Positions 1 through 10,870 of a stretch of DNA of 64,000 nucleotides are shown here, one piece after another. The position numbers were made by a program, and so were the translations under genes. The notes beneath the pieces were generated by a model. That model ran no database searches. It had not been told where the DNA came from and worked only from the letters and a program-made list of their open reading frames with translations. The stretch comes from Ophiocordyceps camponoti-saundersi (nom. inval.) (lineage: Eukaryota > Ascomycota > Sordariomycetes > Hypocreales > Ophiocordycipitaceae). The stretch is from assembly GCA_003339415.1 (NCBI GenBank), contig PDHQ01000051.1, forward strand, positions 1,293 through 65,292, in the 5' to 3' direction. Position 1 is the first letter of the stretch; each line of letters opens with the position of its first letter.

Positions 1-2401
1 GCTAGAGCAGGCGCGGGGGTGGTGGTGGGAGGGCGAGGGTACGAATAGGTCCGGCCCGTCGGGAGGGGGGGGGCCGGGATAACGGGGCCACCCCCCCCCC
101 CCCCCCCGTCCTCCCCCCGGCCCCCCCCCCCCCCCCTCTGTTTTTTTTCTTTCTCCCCCACTCATCTTCTTTTGCTCTGCTCCGCGCGGCCCGGCACCGT
201 GTCTGTTGTACACGGTGCCGTGGAAGGTGAAATGGGGCGGAAGGGAAAGAGAAAATTCTTTCCGGTATGCGGTTTGTGCGTCTTATCTGCACATCTATAT
301 GTACATATGTACATATACGGATTATTACGGGTGTGAAAAGCACGAGACATTCTACCTGCTTACACAGACAGAGAGGGAAAAGAGATTTATCCAAGCCCGG
401 TTCGCACTTTCGTCCGCGCCTGGAAACGTGAATAAGTGAGTGAGTGAGTGAGAAGCGCCCTCTTGCCGAGGAAGGGAGAGTGGGGGGTGACCGGGCGGGG
501 GACCGGAGCTGGACGAAAAAATACGGATCCATCGCACCGTATGTATGTATGTCCGTACTCGAGTAATAAGAAGAAAGACACACACACTCTCACCCACGCG
601 CGCGCTCGGTGGAGAGAGAGAGAGGGGGGGGGGAGCCCGGAGCTGCCGCCTGCGCGTTTCCCCTGATAATACCGTGCTGTCTACGGAGTATAGCCAGCTA
701 CCTTGTACTTCGGTACATGCCCCAGGCTGGCTGGCTGGCTTGGCTGGCTGGACCTGTTTGCGCCCCCCGACCGACCTAGTGGGGCCGGGCGCGGCGACGA
801 TGGTCGAGTCATGGTCAGCCGCCGCCGAGAAAGACTCAGGATAATAATAACACGGGCAGGTCAGTCAAAGGGAGGGTCGCTCGACAGGCCGCCACCATCA
901 CCACCACCACGATCTTCATCACCGGTCCGCCATCATCATCACCATCACCATCACCGGCAGCTATTTCCCTTTCTCTACCCCTTCCCCATCTCCCACTCCC
1001 AAACCACCCCCATCTCCGGGACGAAGACGACCCAAATTCCGTGAGCCGAACGTGCGGCTGCGCCCGGTTTTCGCTTTCCGTCAGGCTTTTTTTTCCTCTT
1101 TCCTTTCCCACCCCCCCGCTCTCTCGCCGGATGGATTTCTTTTTTTTTTTTCGTGGCTCGATTCCGGCGCACAGTGCGGCCCGTGAGCGTGTGTGACTCA
1201 CCAGTCCCCGGGTGGGAGTACTCCGTAGATGGTGCGTTCGGCGTCGTCTTCCTTCTCTTTTCCTGCTTGGCCCTTTTCTTTGCCTATCCCCGGGCGCCGT
1301 CTGCCGTCCCGTCTGCACTGTACGTACCCGGATTGCCGTCGCGCGGCACGGTGCGGCTACAGAATATTCGTTCTTATGCCGAAACCCGAGATGCGTCACT
1401 TTTCTCTCACCCTTTCACTCTCTCGCTCTCGCTCTCTCTCTCTTCGCTTCATCCCTCTCACCCCCCCCCTCTCCCGCCCCGTCATTTGCCGCCGCCGCCG
1501 TCTCCTCCGCCTCCGCCGGTCCGAACGCCGGTTCACTTTCCCCCCCCCCCTTCTCCACCCTCATCACCCCCCCCCCTCTCACACTCTCTTTTGCCGGCCG
1601 CAAATTCTCGACCGGTCCCTTTTCTTTCGATCCTCCTCTCTCTCTCTCGCTCTCCCTCCGGTTCCGCCAAGATCATTCTTCTATCCCCCCCCTCTTTCTC
1701 CCCCCCCCCCCCCCTTGTCCTCTTGAACCGCCGGGTTTCCTCCCGCCGGGCCAATCATACCATAATCTTCTTCTTCTTTCCCGCCGAGACACGCTGCGAC
1801 GCTTTTCCAAGTCCTTCCCCCCTTTCCCCCCGGGCCAATGGGGGCCGCGCCGACCTGCCCTGTGCGACCAGCTGAAGGCCGCAGAGAGCAACGGGCCGCC
1901 GCCGACGACGTGGCTGTCAGCCCACTCACACCCATACCCTTTCTCTCCCCCCCTTCTCATTCATTCACTTCCCCCTTTTTTGCTTCTTCATTTCTTTGCG
2001 GCGAGTCCCCCGTCTCTTCCGGTGCCCGGGGCCGACCACCGGTTGACGTGGTCGTTTCGTTATTTCGAGTCCAGCCACAAAGAAACCCCTCCTTGATGCA
2101 CCGTCTCCCACCGGGCCTCGACCCGCGCGGGGATTCGGCGCTCAAGTTGGGTACGTATGAGTTTGTATTCGTCTGTATGTATGTATGTATCTGTAGGCAC
2201 GTTGTATGTATCCATCCGGCCTCGGTGAAGAAGAGTAAAAGACGGGATATCATATCAAAGCAGCCATACATGCTGTATATATGTATGTACATTCATATGT
2301 CCATCCATTCACACATTACATCCCCCCCCCCCCTTTGCAAATGCAACGGCATCCCGTTCATCGCCCAACAAGAACCCCCCTTTCGACCTTCCTCCCCCTC
2401 C
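1..2401. other. Low-complexity intergenic DNA at the left edge
   Basis: No supported gene. The stretch holds C-runs (about 91-107 and 121-136), a GTGA tract (435-450), a CAY/CAT tract (about 895-955), long CT-rich stretches (1380-1760) and TATG/TACATA tracts (295-316, 541-552, 2176-2190, 2270-2300). Open frames here are biased translations of these tracts (Pro/Ser/Leu- or Arg/Gly-rich) without a recognisable domain. The CT-rich part could be the leader of a gene outside the window. Confidence 0.6.
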
Positions 2402-3825
2402 TCATATTTCTTTGAATTCACCCGCATGCAGCGGCTCACCCGGCCGGCCATTCATCTCCTCCCACACGGACCGGACCTCTTCTTGGATGCTCCGCTTGGC
2501 TGGCTGAGCCGGCCCCAGTATCCTGCTCGCCTTCTCACGCTCCAATTGGACTGCATCGGCGTCAGTAAGCAAGGGTAATAGAAGCAAAGCAAAGCAAAAA
2601 AAAAAAGGGTACTACTTACCGTGCAGGAAAACGGCCGCCCGCTTCCCCGAGTACAGGGCGTGCGGCACGTTGGTCGAGTTGTCCGAGTTTGCATCTCCGA
2701 CGGCAAAAACTCCCGGCACGTTCGTCATTAGGCCCTTTGCATTGTCCGCCCTGAGCCGTCCTCCTATCATCTGGACGCCCAGGTCCTGACCCAGGTTAGA
2801 GGCCTCCTCGTTCTTCAGGTTGGCTAGGAAAGCGTCGCTGGTGGCGGACGAGCCGTCGACGAAGTTGACCTGAAACCTGTCAAACTCGGCCGTGCTTGGC
2901 TTGCTCGGGTCGTGGAAGCCGGCGGCGCCGTCTTGGACTCTTTGTATCGACGCGATGGTGCGGTTGTCCACCTGGACGCCCGCACGTTGCAGCTGCTGCT
3001 CCCACACGGCGTTCTTCTGCGTCGTCACGTTGCGATTCTCTGGCGTGTCCGTCCCGTTGACAAAGGCCGTGATGCGGCTGTTCAGCGTCAAGATTTCCAA
3101 GACGGTCGACGGCACCTGGTCAAATGGTCCCAGGATGCCGAGATGTTGGTCCGCGTGCTCGTGTCCGTCGCACCAGGGACACCAGAAGATGCCCTTGCCC
3201 CAGTTTTCCCGGAAGCCCGGCGTGTCGGGGAGGAGGTCTCGGAGGCCGGTGCCGAGTACGATCTTGGCGGCCGTCTTGGTGATGTGTTCCCCTGAGGGCG
3301 AGGTGTAGTTGACGGTAAAGTACGAGTAGACGTCCTTTTTGATGGGCCTGATGCTGACGACGGTTCCGTTTTGCATCGTCACCGTGTTGTACTCGAGGAT
3401 CTGCTTGCGGGCCGCATAGCGGTAGTAGGGCGGTGTGACGCCTGGTGAGCCGGGTTAGCACACATCCTCAGCATGCCCTTGTTCTTTTCTATTCTCTTCC
3501 ACATAAGTTGAGGTTTCCCAGGTAGATTCTCACCATCAAAGCCGATTACATCGTGCATGTGCCGCGTCGCGTTGTTCCGATACTCGCCCGAGTCGAGGAC
3601 GAGGATACGTCGCCGAACGCGAGCCAAGCCACTGGCAGCACTTAGACCGGACGGGCCCCCGCCGACGATGAGAGCTTCGTAATCCCATGGCTCAGGCGTT
3701 GGTGAAGTCCACGTAGACGGCGGCGGCGGCGGTGGAGATTGTGGTGGTGGTGGTGGTGGTGGAGGTGCCGAAAACACCGGCTGGGCGATAACCAGGACTA
3801 CTGATGCCAAGGCGAGGAACCACAT
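2402..3825 (-). CDS. Secreted thioredoxin-reductase-like FAD oxidoreductase
   Basis: Three exons (3825-3534, 3441-2620, 2550-2402; introns of 92 and 69 nt) give 420 aa. Residues 1-20 look like a signal peptide, followed by a proline-rich linker (about 20-46). The FAD Rossmann motif GGGPSG is at about 55-60, a redox CPWC at about 185-188, and the C-terminal FAD motif FAVGDAN near 342. This is the layout of the low-molecular-weight thioredoxin reductase family that includes the disulfide-forming enzymes of fungal epidithio metabolism (GliT/HlmI group). Known family members are mostly cytosolic, so the N-terminal leader is odd. The ATG at 3825 is the first in frame; a GTG two codons upstream is ignored. 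No non-ribosomal peptide synthetase is nearby, so a role in a cluster is not supported. The substrate is unknown; it could be a secreted disulfide oxidase or reductase. Confidence 0.85.
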
Positions 3826-5616
3826 TGCCACCTATCCGACGGGGGGTGGGAAAAGAAGGGAGAAAGGGCGAAGAAGGGCTCGTCTGTAAGAAGACTGTGC
3901 GTGTACGACGATAACTCTCAAGGGATGGCCGAGCAAGTTATGTATAACACGCCAAGAGAGCAAGACAAGAATAAGGGGGAGAGACAAGAGTGAGGATATT
4001 GGAATTCCCTCTCTGACGAGATGCCGTTCCTCTCGAGCCAGTTCTGCTCTCCTCACCTTTCTCTCTACCCTTCTACTCTCTCCTCAGGACGGACGACTAC
4101 TTTATATTCTAGCCACGGAAACCAATAGTAGACCGTTTCTATAGCAGCTAGCTACCCATGTCCGAGCGAAGGACCGGTCACAAACCTCAGCTCCCCGTGC
4201 TTTCTTTTTTGGTTCCTTGGTCCCATCGTTGATAGCAGGGATGGGGGAGGGGAAAGGATCCGCTTCATCTCCACGTCCTCATTCATAATGGTGATGATCG
4301 GCACATTCTGTTATCCAAAGCATACCGATGTGGTACATGCATACACACACGCACATGTTCCGTTTTTTGACAGACAGCTGTAATGCACGTTTGTCCATAC
4401 AAAACGACCGTCCAGGCGCATACACGAGCATGTACATGTATGTATGTCTGTCTGTCTTTGCAGCATCACATTTCACCACTCGTCGTCACCTTGGCCCTGG
4501 CTTATTCCGGCGCTGGCGTGCCTACCGTCCGGCTTCCGGTGCCCGCCGATTAAGTGGGGCCGGAGCCAAAATCGGCGGACGCCGTCGCTAAGAACGGCGG
4601 GGGTTGTTTAAAAAAGACGACGAGACTCAACGGATTAAAGCATATGATTAAGCTAGTCCACGCGGATACATGAAGGATTGAGTGTGTCACCTCTTCTTCG
4701 TCGGAAAATCGCTGCTGTGAAAATGCATACATACGAGTCACGACACATGTTCAACTCCGTATACACAAATTGATGGCATGCATGCAAACACGTCATTTCA
4801 ATACTTCCTTGGAAAGCCCGCCCCTTCGAAACCAGCTCATATGTACAATACGAATTACCTTGCTAATCTAGCTCCTATATTTACCTACTACGGATAGGTA
4901 TCGAAAAATACCCGTAGGTCGACACTAGTCTACGGCCGACGGGTAAGCATACATTCATGCTAACATACTACTAACATGGCCCTCAAGCCTCGAAACGCTC
5001 TGACAACGATTACATGATGCATGTATGTATGTATGTATGTATGCACTATAAGAACTATATAGGTAGCAAGGCCGAAAACGGATCCCAATTTCCCTATCCC
5101 CAAGGAGGAACCCCCGTTAGGAGACGTGGAGTTCGCCGAAGGAAACGACCGGCTGGAATTCCTCCCTTATTTTCTCCTTCCCTCTTCTCGTCTACTATTT
5201 CCTACGGCTTTGACCAATAGGCAGGCAGTCTAGAACTTCATTTCGGCGCGGGGAGCCCGCATAAAGCGTGCCTATCTACGGATTAAAGCGCCTATGTATG
5301 TACATACATACATACATACATGTCACATCTCCGCTCCCACAGCAAGTGCCCGATTATTGCCTGCAATATCCTCCGTCTATCAAAGGACTTTTATGGCTGC
5401 AACCTCGCAACTCGCTGATTGGAAAAGGAGGAAACGTAAAGTGCAATCTATTGCAAATCTATTGTCGTCTAAACGGTAACACGCAAAAAAAAAAGGAACC
5501 CAAGACCAAGTCTATGTATTTGCCCTCTGCTGTCTATATCCCTGTCTCAAAGGAAACGCGACTGCATGATGCAATTCAACCGTTCCCACCGACGGTCTCT
5601 TACCGCACTACACCAC
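3826..5616. other. Intergenic region without recognised genes
   Basis: It contains the promoter side of the flavoprotein gene and the 3' side of the HAD phosphatase gene. TATG/CATA tracts occur at 4433-4450, 5019-5044 and 5293-5322. Short open frames have no domain and no supporting splice signals. I see no RNA gene. Confidence 0.6.
4097..4107 (-). promoter_or_regulatory. Candidate TATA box of the flavoprotein gene
   Basis: The minus strand reads TATAAAG about 270 bp upstream of the ATG at 3825. Position and sequence fit a TATA box; no transcript data support it. Confidence 0.35.
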
Positions 5617-6531
5617 TCACTTCTCGATGATGCCGTAGCGCGCCAGCGGAAAGGCCTCGAGGCTAGTCACCTCCTCTGCCCAGCCGTCTCCGGGCCGTCC
5701 GAGCTGGTGTGGCTCGATGTGGTCCCCCGCCTGTCCGGTTCGGCCGGCGAGCACGCTTTCTTCCTGTCCGGCGTAAACCTCCTTCAGCTGCGGATGCGGA
5801 CACCAGATGACGCGCATGCCTGCCCTTCGACCGGCCTCGACGCCCGCCACCGAGTCCTCGAAGACGAGACACTCTTCCGGTCGGACGGGAGCCTCGCCCT
5901 TCGGCAAGGACGCGTTGATGGTCTGCAGAGCAAGCTGGAAGATGTCAGGTAGCGGCTTTCCACGGCTCGGATCCAGACGCGCGTCGTCGCCCAACACCCG
6001 ACGTGAAGGCGGGAAAAGATCAAATAGAGAAGCCAAATGGTTCGTCTTGAGCTTGTAGTTCCCCGTATGAGAGCTCGTCGCCAGGGCAATCTGAGCCGAC
6101 GACCGGACCAGCCTGCTAATCAGATCGACGACGCCGGGAAGAGGCTTCGTCGTCGGAAAGTGCTCGCGTTGAAGAGCCGACAGCTCAGCCAGGTACTGCT
6201 CCTGACTGATGGGAAGCTTGGCCCAGTCCTGAAAAATGCCGGCTACGACCGGACCGGGCCGGCCCTGCAACATGGCCTTGATATCCCACGGCATCGGAGG
6301 CCGACCGTATTTTTCGAGTACTAGGTTCGTGCATAGCGTGTAGAGGTCTTCGGTGTCTAGAAGGAGACCGTCCATGTCGAAGAGACAGGCTCTGACTGGG
6401 GGGAAGCTGTACGTAAAGGGTAATATCGGTTAGAATATCCGTACGGACAAGACAGAGGGGTGTGCGACTACGAGAAAAAGCATGTAAGACAGATGAACGT
6501 ACTCGGTTTTCGGTGTCATTTTCATGGCCAT
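5617..6531 (-). CDS. HAD-superfamily sugar/nucleotide phosphatase (HDHD1-like)
   Basis: A 29-nt first exon (6531-6503), a 96-nt intron (6502-6407) and a long second exon give 272 aa. The spliced start restores the catalytic motif: DMDGLLLDTE at about 20-29 supplies the nucleophile Asp20 and general acid Asp22. Motif II Thr/Ser is at about 120-122 (LATSSH), a motif III Lys near 160, and motif IV at about 191-195 (VFEDS). The cap lies between motifs I and II, as in subfamily IA proteins such as pseudouridine-5'-phosphatase (HDHD1) and the yeast 2-deoxyglucose-6-phosphatase relatives. The exact substrate cannot be read from the sequence. The gene is divergent from the TTC1-like gene. Confidence 0.9.
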
Positions 6532-6725
6532 AGTCTTGTGTGAAACAGGGTGTCTTTTCGTATTGTATCAGGTGTTATGAGGCTGATGATGATAGTAATG
6601 ATGATGATGGAACAATGCGCGTCAAAGGAAGAAGAGAAACGAGAAGATGATAGGAGGTTTTTGTAGCTTCGAGGAAACTCTGTCAATGATCAATGAGAGA
6701 TGCCCTGCTTCCCATGAGGCATGAT

Positions 6726-6735
6726 CTTTATATAC
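6726..6735 (-). promoter_or_regulatory. Candidate TATA box of the HAD phosphatase gene
   Basis: The minus strand reads TATATAAAG about 195 bp upstream of the ATG at 6531, within the shared divergent promoter region 6532-7208. No other element is recognised there. Confidence 0.4.
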
Positions 6736-7208
6736 CCTCTCAGTTGCCCCTATTTCTGTACCGTCTTCCTGTCCCTAGACCGCTCCTCCTCCTACTAACG
6801 CCCTGTTGGCCCTTTCCTCGTTAATCTTCGTTAATTGTGCCGTTCAAGCCATATCCGTAGAAAGAGCCGCAGACGTGCTGTAAGAGAATCCGTACCGAGA
6901 AAGGTTTTTGCGCACATGAAGGGGAATATAGTGGTGTCTGCACAAACATGCATCTGCAGCGGTGTGTGTGTACGGATACGTGCATGTGTATCCAGGGTAG
7001 GTGCTGTATCACGTGACGCATCTCTCCGCTGTTCGGCTTCTATTCGGTACGGGCACAAGACGAGTTCGGCACCGGTTTGCGATGCACAAGCATCCAGTCC
7101 TGGAACTGCTCCCCTACCAGTGACTGAATCCATCTTCCCCCCCCCCATTCTCTCGATCCTCCAATTCTCCACGTTCAAGAAGGAGGAGGAAGATCAAAGA
7201 GAGAACCA

Positions 7209-8149
7209 ATGTCGAACCCTGCAGATGACAAACTTACAGCTGAAGAGGAAGCGGTACATTCTCCCTCTGCAGCTGTCCCATCCACCTCACGCCAGCAACT
7301 GACGCCCTCCTCCAGCGAGAGTGCCACGCTATCAAGGCCGAGGCAAATGCCCTCTTCGCCGCCCGCGATTACCACAACGCCCTCGCCCGCTACGACGATG
7401 CCCTGGAAGCCTGTCCTCCTCATCTCGCCTTCGACCGCGCCGTGCTGCTGAGCAACGTCGCGGCTGCGCATCTGCAACTTGAGCAGTGGACTGAAGCTAT
7501 CAAGGCTGCGTCAGACGCTATCCTTGCGCTTGATGGGGAAGACGCGCCAAAGAAGGACGATGCGTCTTCCGAAGAGACGGCAGCGGAGAAGAAGGAGTCT
7601 GCAGATGACGACACACCTCTAGAGGAGCCTGCCAGCGGCAAGAGACCAACAGAGGCGCATACAGATAACAAAACACCACCGGAGAAGCCTCACACAGAAC
7701 AAGTTCCAGACCATACCGCCGTCGACGAAGAAATTATCAGCAACGGCGCCAAATCCTCAGCCAACCCCGCACCAGCATCGCCTCGCGAAGCCGACATCGC
7801 CCGCATCCGCATCAAAGCTCTCCTCCGAAGGGCCCGCGCCCGCTCCCAAGCCGGCGGCTGGCAAAACCTCTCCGGCGCCGAGGAAGACTACCGCGCCCTG
7901 GCCGCCATGCCCGGTCTGACCCCCGTCGACGCCCGCTCCGTCCGTGCCCAGCTCAAGGCCCTCCCGCCGAGGACAAAGGCCGCCCAGGAGGCCGAGATGT
8001 CCGAGATGTGGGGCAAGCTGCGACATCTGGGCGATGGCATCTTGAAGCCTTTTGGCCTTAGTACGCAGAACTTTCAGATGGTCAAGGATGAGAAGACGGG
8101 TGGTTACAGCGTCAATTTCAATCAGGGTCAAGGGCCTTCTTCCTCTTGA
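7209..8149 (+). CDS. TTC1-like TPR co-chaperone protein
   Basis: A short first exon (7209-7253, 15 codons ending LTAEEEA), a 62-nt intron (7254-7315, with CTGAC about 15 nt before the acceptor) and exon 2 to 8149 give 292 aa. The splice joins LTAEEEA to RECHAIKAEANALF and runs into the first tetratricopeptide repeat (about 18-75). An acidic low-complexity insert (about 80-150) separates it from further TPR helices. The C-terminal block with ILKPFGLSTQNFQ and GGYSVNF is characteristic of tetratricopeptide repeat protein 1. TTC1 relatives are cytosolic adaptors that bind Hsp70/Hsp90 or Ras/G-protein partners. Unspliced, the frame is broken between the conserved N-terminus and the TPR, so the intron is needed. 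Confidence 0.88.
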
Positions 8150-8536
8150 CTGTTGACATCTTCAGCATATGAGCCATGGCGCATGACGGTTGAGATTATC
8201 CTGGGAATGATTTCGGCCTTGTCCTTCTTTCTTTGCCTGGCCTTCTAAGCCAAGCTCTCGACTCCCATTTACTTGTCTACCTAGTCTGTCCAACAGTTCT
8301 GGACAAGGCAGCTGTTTACGATGGAAACACATTCACAGAAGCACGGACAACGTTGAAGAGCAAGTCTTGAGCATAAGAATAATGAAGTTCATTACCGTCT
8401 ATCGTCTATCTCGGTGAGTTCTTTTTTTTTCCTCGCCAGCCTCCGTTTTCCAACGCTGGTTCTCTCCCTCTCCTTCTCATCTCTCTGTCTCCTTCTCATC
8501 TCCCTGTCTCCTTTTCACTGTCCGTCAAACCAGTCT
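8150..8536. other. Convergent intergenic region
   Basis: The 3' ends of the TTC1-like gene and the Gly-rich gene face each other here. The sequence is a CT-rich stretch at 8410-8520. No gene or clear terminator is seen. Confidence 0.5.
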
Positions 8537-10870
8537 CTAATACGAGTACTTGTAGGTCTGGTAGTAGCCGCGACCCTTGCCATCATTGGTCCTGTAGGTA
8601 TAGCCGTCGGCGCTGCCCCGTCCCTTTCCGTTGCTGGTGACCCAGTCCCAGTGAGGGCCGCTGGGGTTGTCGTCATCACCCTGCGAGCGCCAGACCCAGT
8701 GGCCGCCGTAGCTGTAGCTGCTGCCACCGCCGCCATACGAGCTGCTGCCGCTGCCGTAGCTGTCGTCATCGTCGTCGTCGCCGCCGCCGAAGCCGCCGCC
8801 AGATCCGCCGCCGAAGCCGCCGCCTGAGCCGGAACCGCCACCGAAGCCACCACCAGAGCCGGAGCCGCTACCGGAACCGCCACCGAAGCCGCCGCCGCCG
8901 CCGCCACCGCGTCCGCCACCGGTGACGCGTCCACCGCGTCCACCCTTACGGCGTCCACCGCCAGAGCCGCTGCCAGAGCCGCCGCCGAATCCGCCGCCGA
9001 ACCCGCCACCAGAGCCGCTTCCAGATCCGCTGCCGCCGCCGAAGCCGCCGCCAGAGCCGCTTCCAGATCCGCTGCCGCCGCCGATGCCGCTTCCAGAGCC
9101 GCTTCCAGAGCCGCCGCCGAAGCCACCACCAGAGCCGCTTCCAGAGCCGCCGCCGAAGCCACCGCCAGAGCCGCTTCCAGAGCCGCTGCCGCCGCCGAAG
9201 CCACCGCCAGAGCCGCTTCCAGATCCGCTGCCGCCGCCGAAGCCGCCGCCAGAGCCGCTTCCGGATCCACCACCGAAGCCGCCGCCAGAGCCGCTGCCGC
9301 TGCCGCCGCCGAAGCCACCACCAGAGCCGCTGCCGGAGCCGGAGCCAGATCCACCGCCGAAGCCACCACCAGAGCCGCTGCCGGAGCCGGAGCCAGATCC
9401 ACCGCCGAAGCCACCGCCAGAGCCGCTGCCGGAGCCGGAGCCAGATCCACCGCCGAAGCCACCGCCAGAGCCGCTTCCGGATCCACCGCCGAAGCCACCA
9501 CCAGAGCCGCTGCCGGAGCCGCTGCCAGATCCACCGCCGAAGCCGCCACCGGAGCCGCTGCCGGAGCCGCTGCCAGATCCGCCGCCGAATCCGCCACCTG
9601 AACCGCTTCCAGAACCGCTACCAGATCCGAAGCCCTCGCCGAAACCGCTGCCAGAGCCGCTGCCGAAACCGCTGCCAGAGCCGCTGCCGAAACCGCTGCC
9701 GGAGCCGCTGCCGAAACCGCTGCCGGAGCCGCTGCCGAAACCGCTGCCAGAGCCGCTGCCGAAACCGCTGCCAGAGCCGCTGCCGAAGCCTTCGCCGAAA
9801 CCGCTGCCGGAGCCGCTGCCGAAACCGCTGCCGGAACCGCTGCCGAAACCGCTGCCGGAGCCCTCGCCGAAGCCGCTGCCGAAGCCCTCGCCAAAGCCGC
9901 TGCCGCCACCGGAACCGAAGCCATTACCGAAGCCTTGGCCGAAGCCGCTTCCGCCGCCAGAACCGAAGCCGTTACCGAAGCCTTGGCCGAAACCGCTGCC
10001 GCCTCCCTGGCCGAAGCCGCTGCCGAATCCGCTGCCGCCTCCTTGGCCGAAGCCGCTGCCGAAGCCGCTGCCGCCTCCTTGGCCGAAGCCATTACCGAAG
10101 CCACCTCCCTGGCCAAAGCCGTTGCCGAAACCGCCACCGCCGCCACCGGCGCCGCCACCGCCGCCATTACCCCCGTTAATGATGATAGGGCCGCCTCCGA
10201 AGCCGCCACCACTGCCGCCTCCGAAGCCGCCGCCGCTGCCGCCGCCGGCACCGGCACCACCACCGCTGCAGTCCTTGTGCAGGACCGATCCGCAGAGGAG
10301 CGAGCAGGTGGCCGCGGCCGGAGTCTGCAGACTGCGCTTCTGGACGTCGGGGCAGGGGTCGCAGATGCGGCAGATGCTCTGCACGTGGCGCTGCTTGACG
10401 GTGACCAAGTCCTTGGCCTTGTCGGCAGCGGCAACGTCCTTCTTGAGCTCAGCTGGCTTGGGCACGTCCGGAAGCTTGGGGCCGCCCGCTGGCTTGGGGC
10501 CGACGGCTGGTGCCTGACGCTTCGCCTTGGTCTTGCCAGTGGCGGCGCCCTTGACGGCCTCGACCGGCTTGGTGACAGCCTTCTTGTCGCACTTGTTGTC
10601 CGTGTTCGTGCAGACAGCCTTGCAGTCCTCAGCCGGGCCGTGGATGTCGCCCTCGAGGCAGGGGTCGCAGATGCCGCAGATGCCCTCGAGGTCGTGCTTC
10701 GAGATGGTGAGCATTGCCTCGCTGGTGCTGGCGGCAGCGGTCTTTTGCTGCTTTTCGGCGGCCTGCTGGGTTTTGGTCGCCTGCTGTGCATCGGCGGATT
10801 GGATGCTGGGAGCGGCCATGGCGCCGGCCACGAGGGCGGCTGCGGCGACGGTCAAGGAGTTGATCTTCAT
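8537..10870 (-). CDS. Secreted Gly/Ser/Phe-repeat protein with two 6-Cys modules
   Basis: Intronless, 777 aa. Residues 1-19 look like a signal peptide. Two related cysteine modules follow, each opening with IC-x-ICDPC: Cys 65, 68, 71, 83, 87, 94 and Cys 167, 170, 173, 189, 193, 201. They are separated by a Lys/Pro-rich linker with possible Kex2 sites (KR at 117-118 and 178-179). Residues about 205-700 are a low-complexity repeat domain, first GFG-xGFG units with Gly/Asn/Gln, then [12 protein letters not shown] units. The tail has an Asp run and a Tyr/Trp-rich end finishing in [10 protein letters not shown] do not recognise the family. The layout resembles secreted structural or adhesive, silk- or elastin-like wall proteins; this is inference. 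GC content is very high through the repeats. Confidence 0.8.
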   Translation of the reverse strand: MKINSLTVAAAALVAGAMAAPSIQSADAQQATKTQQAAEKQQKTAAASTSEAMLTISKHDLEGICGICDPCLEGDIHGPAEDCKAVCTNTDNKCDKKAVTKPVEAVKGAATGKTKAKRQAPAVGPKPAGGPKLPDVPKPAELKKDVAAADKAKDLVTVKQRHVQSICRICDPCPDVQKRSLQTPAAATCSLLCGSVLHKDCSGGGAGAGGGSGGGFGGGSGGGFGGGPIIINGGNGGGGGAGGGGGGFGNGFGQGGGFGNGFGQGGGSGFGSGFGQGGGSGFGSGFGQGGGSGFGQGFGNGFGSGGGSGFGQGFGNGFGSGGGSGFGEGFGSGFGEGSGSGFGSGSGSGFGSGSGSGFGEGFGSGSGSGFGSGSGSGFGSGSGSGFGSGSGSGFGSGSGSGFGSGSGSGFGEGFGSGSGSGSGSGGGFGGGSGSGSGSGSGGGFGGGSGSGSGSGSGGGFGGGSGSGSGGGFGGGSGSGSGSGSGGGFGGGSGSGSGSGSGGGFGGGSGSGSGSGSGGGFGGGSGSGSGGGFGGGSGSGSGGGFGGGSGSGSGSGGGFGGGSGSGSGSGGGFGGGSGSGSGGGFGGGSGSGSGSGIGGGSGSGSGSGGGFGGGSGSGSGSGGGFGGGFGGGSGSGSGGGRRKGGRGGRVTGGGRGGGGGGGFGGGSGSGSGSGGGFGGGSGSGGGFGGGSGGGFGGGDDDDDDSYGSGSSSYGGGGSSYSYGGHWVWRSQGDDDNPSGPHWDWVTSNGKGRGSADGYTYRTNDGKGRGYYQTYKYSY
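9300..9480. repeat. 48-bp tandem repeats coding [16 protein letters not shown]
   Basis: Within the Gly-rich gene, a unit of about 48 bp recurs about three times nearly unchanged, coding a 16-residue Gly/Ser/Phe block. Shorter variants of the same block flank it on both sides (about 8980-9600). Near-identity at the nucleotide level suggests recent expansion or gene conversion. Confidence 0.75.
9640..9890. repeat. 24-bp tandem repeats coding an FGSGSGSG unit
   Basis: About nine consecutive copies of a 24-bp unit (plus-strand form begins CCGCTGCCGAAACCGCTGCC) differ only at occasional third positions. They lie inside the Gly-rich gene and code eight residues each, so copy-number change keeps the frame. 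Confidence 0.8.

Noticed and set aside
703..1044. Frame with a run of His codons
   Set aside because: Comes from a CAT/CAC repeat tract with no other coding evidence.
1153..2096. Overlapping 165-294-aa frames rich in Pro/Ser/Leu
   Set aside because: Translations of CT-rich low-complexity DNA; three frames are open at once and none has a domain.
2402..3825. Part of an epidithio-type biosynthetic cluster
   Set aside because: No synthetase, P450 or transporter of that type in the neighbourhood; only family resemblance of one enzyme.
9000..10140. CRISPR-like regular repeats
   Set aside because: Repeats are contiguous, in-frame coding units without unique spacers, in a fungal genome.
8922..10517. 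531-aa Pro-rich open frame on the plus strand opposite the Gly-rich gene
   Set aside because: It is the antisense shadow of GGC/GGT/AGC codons; the minus-strand frame has a signal peptide, Cys modules and repeat units in register.
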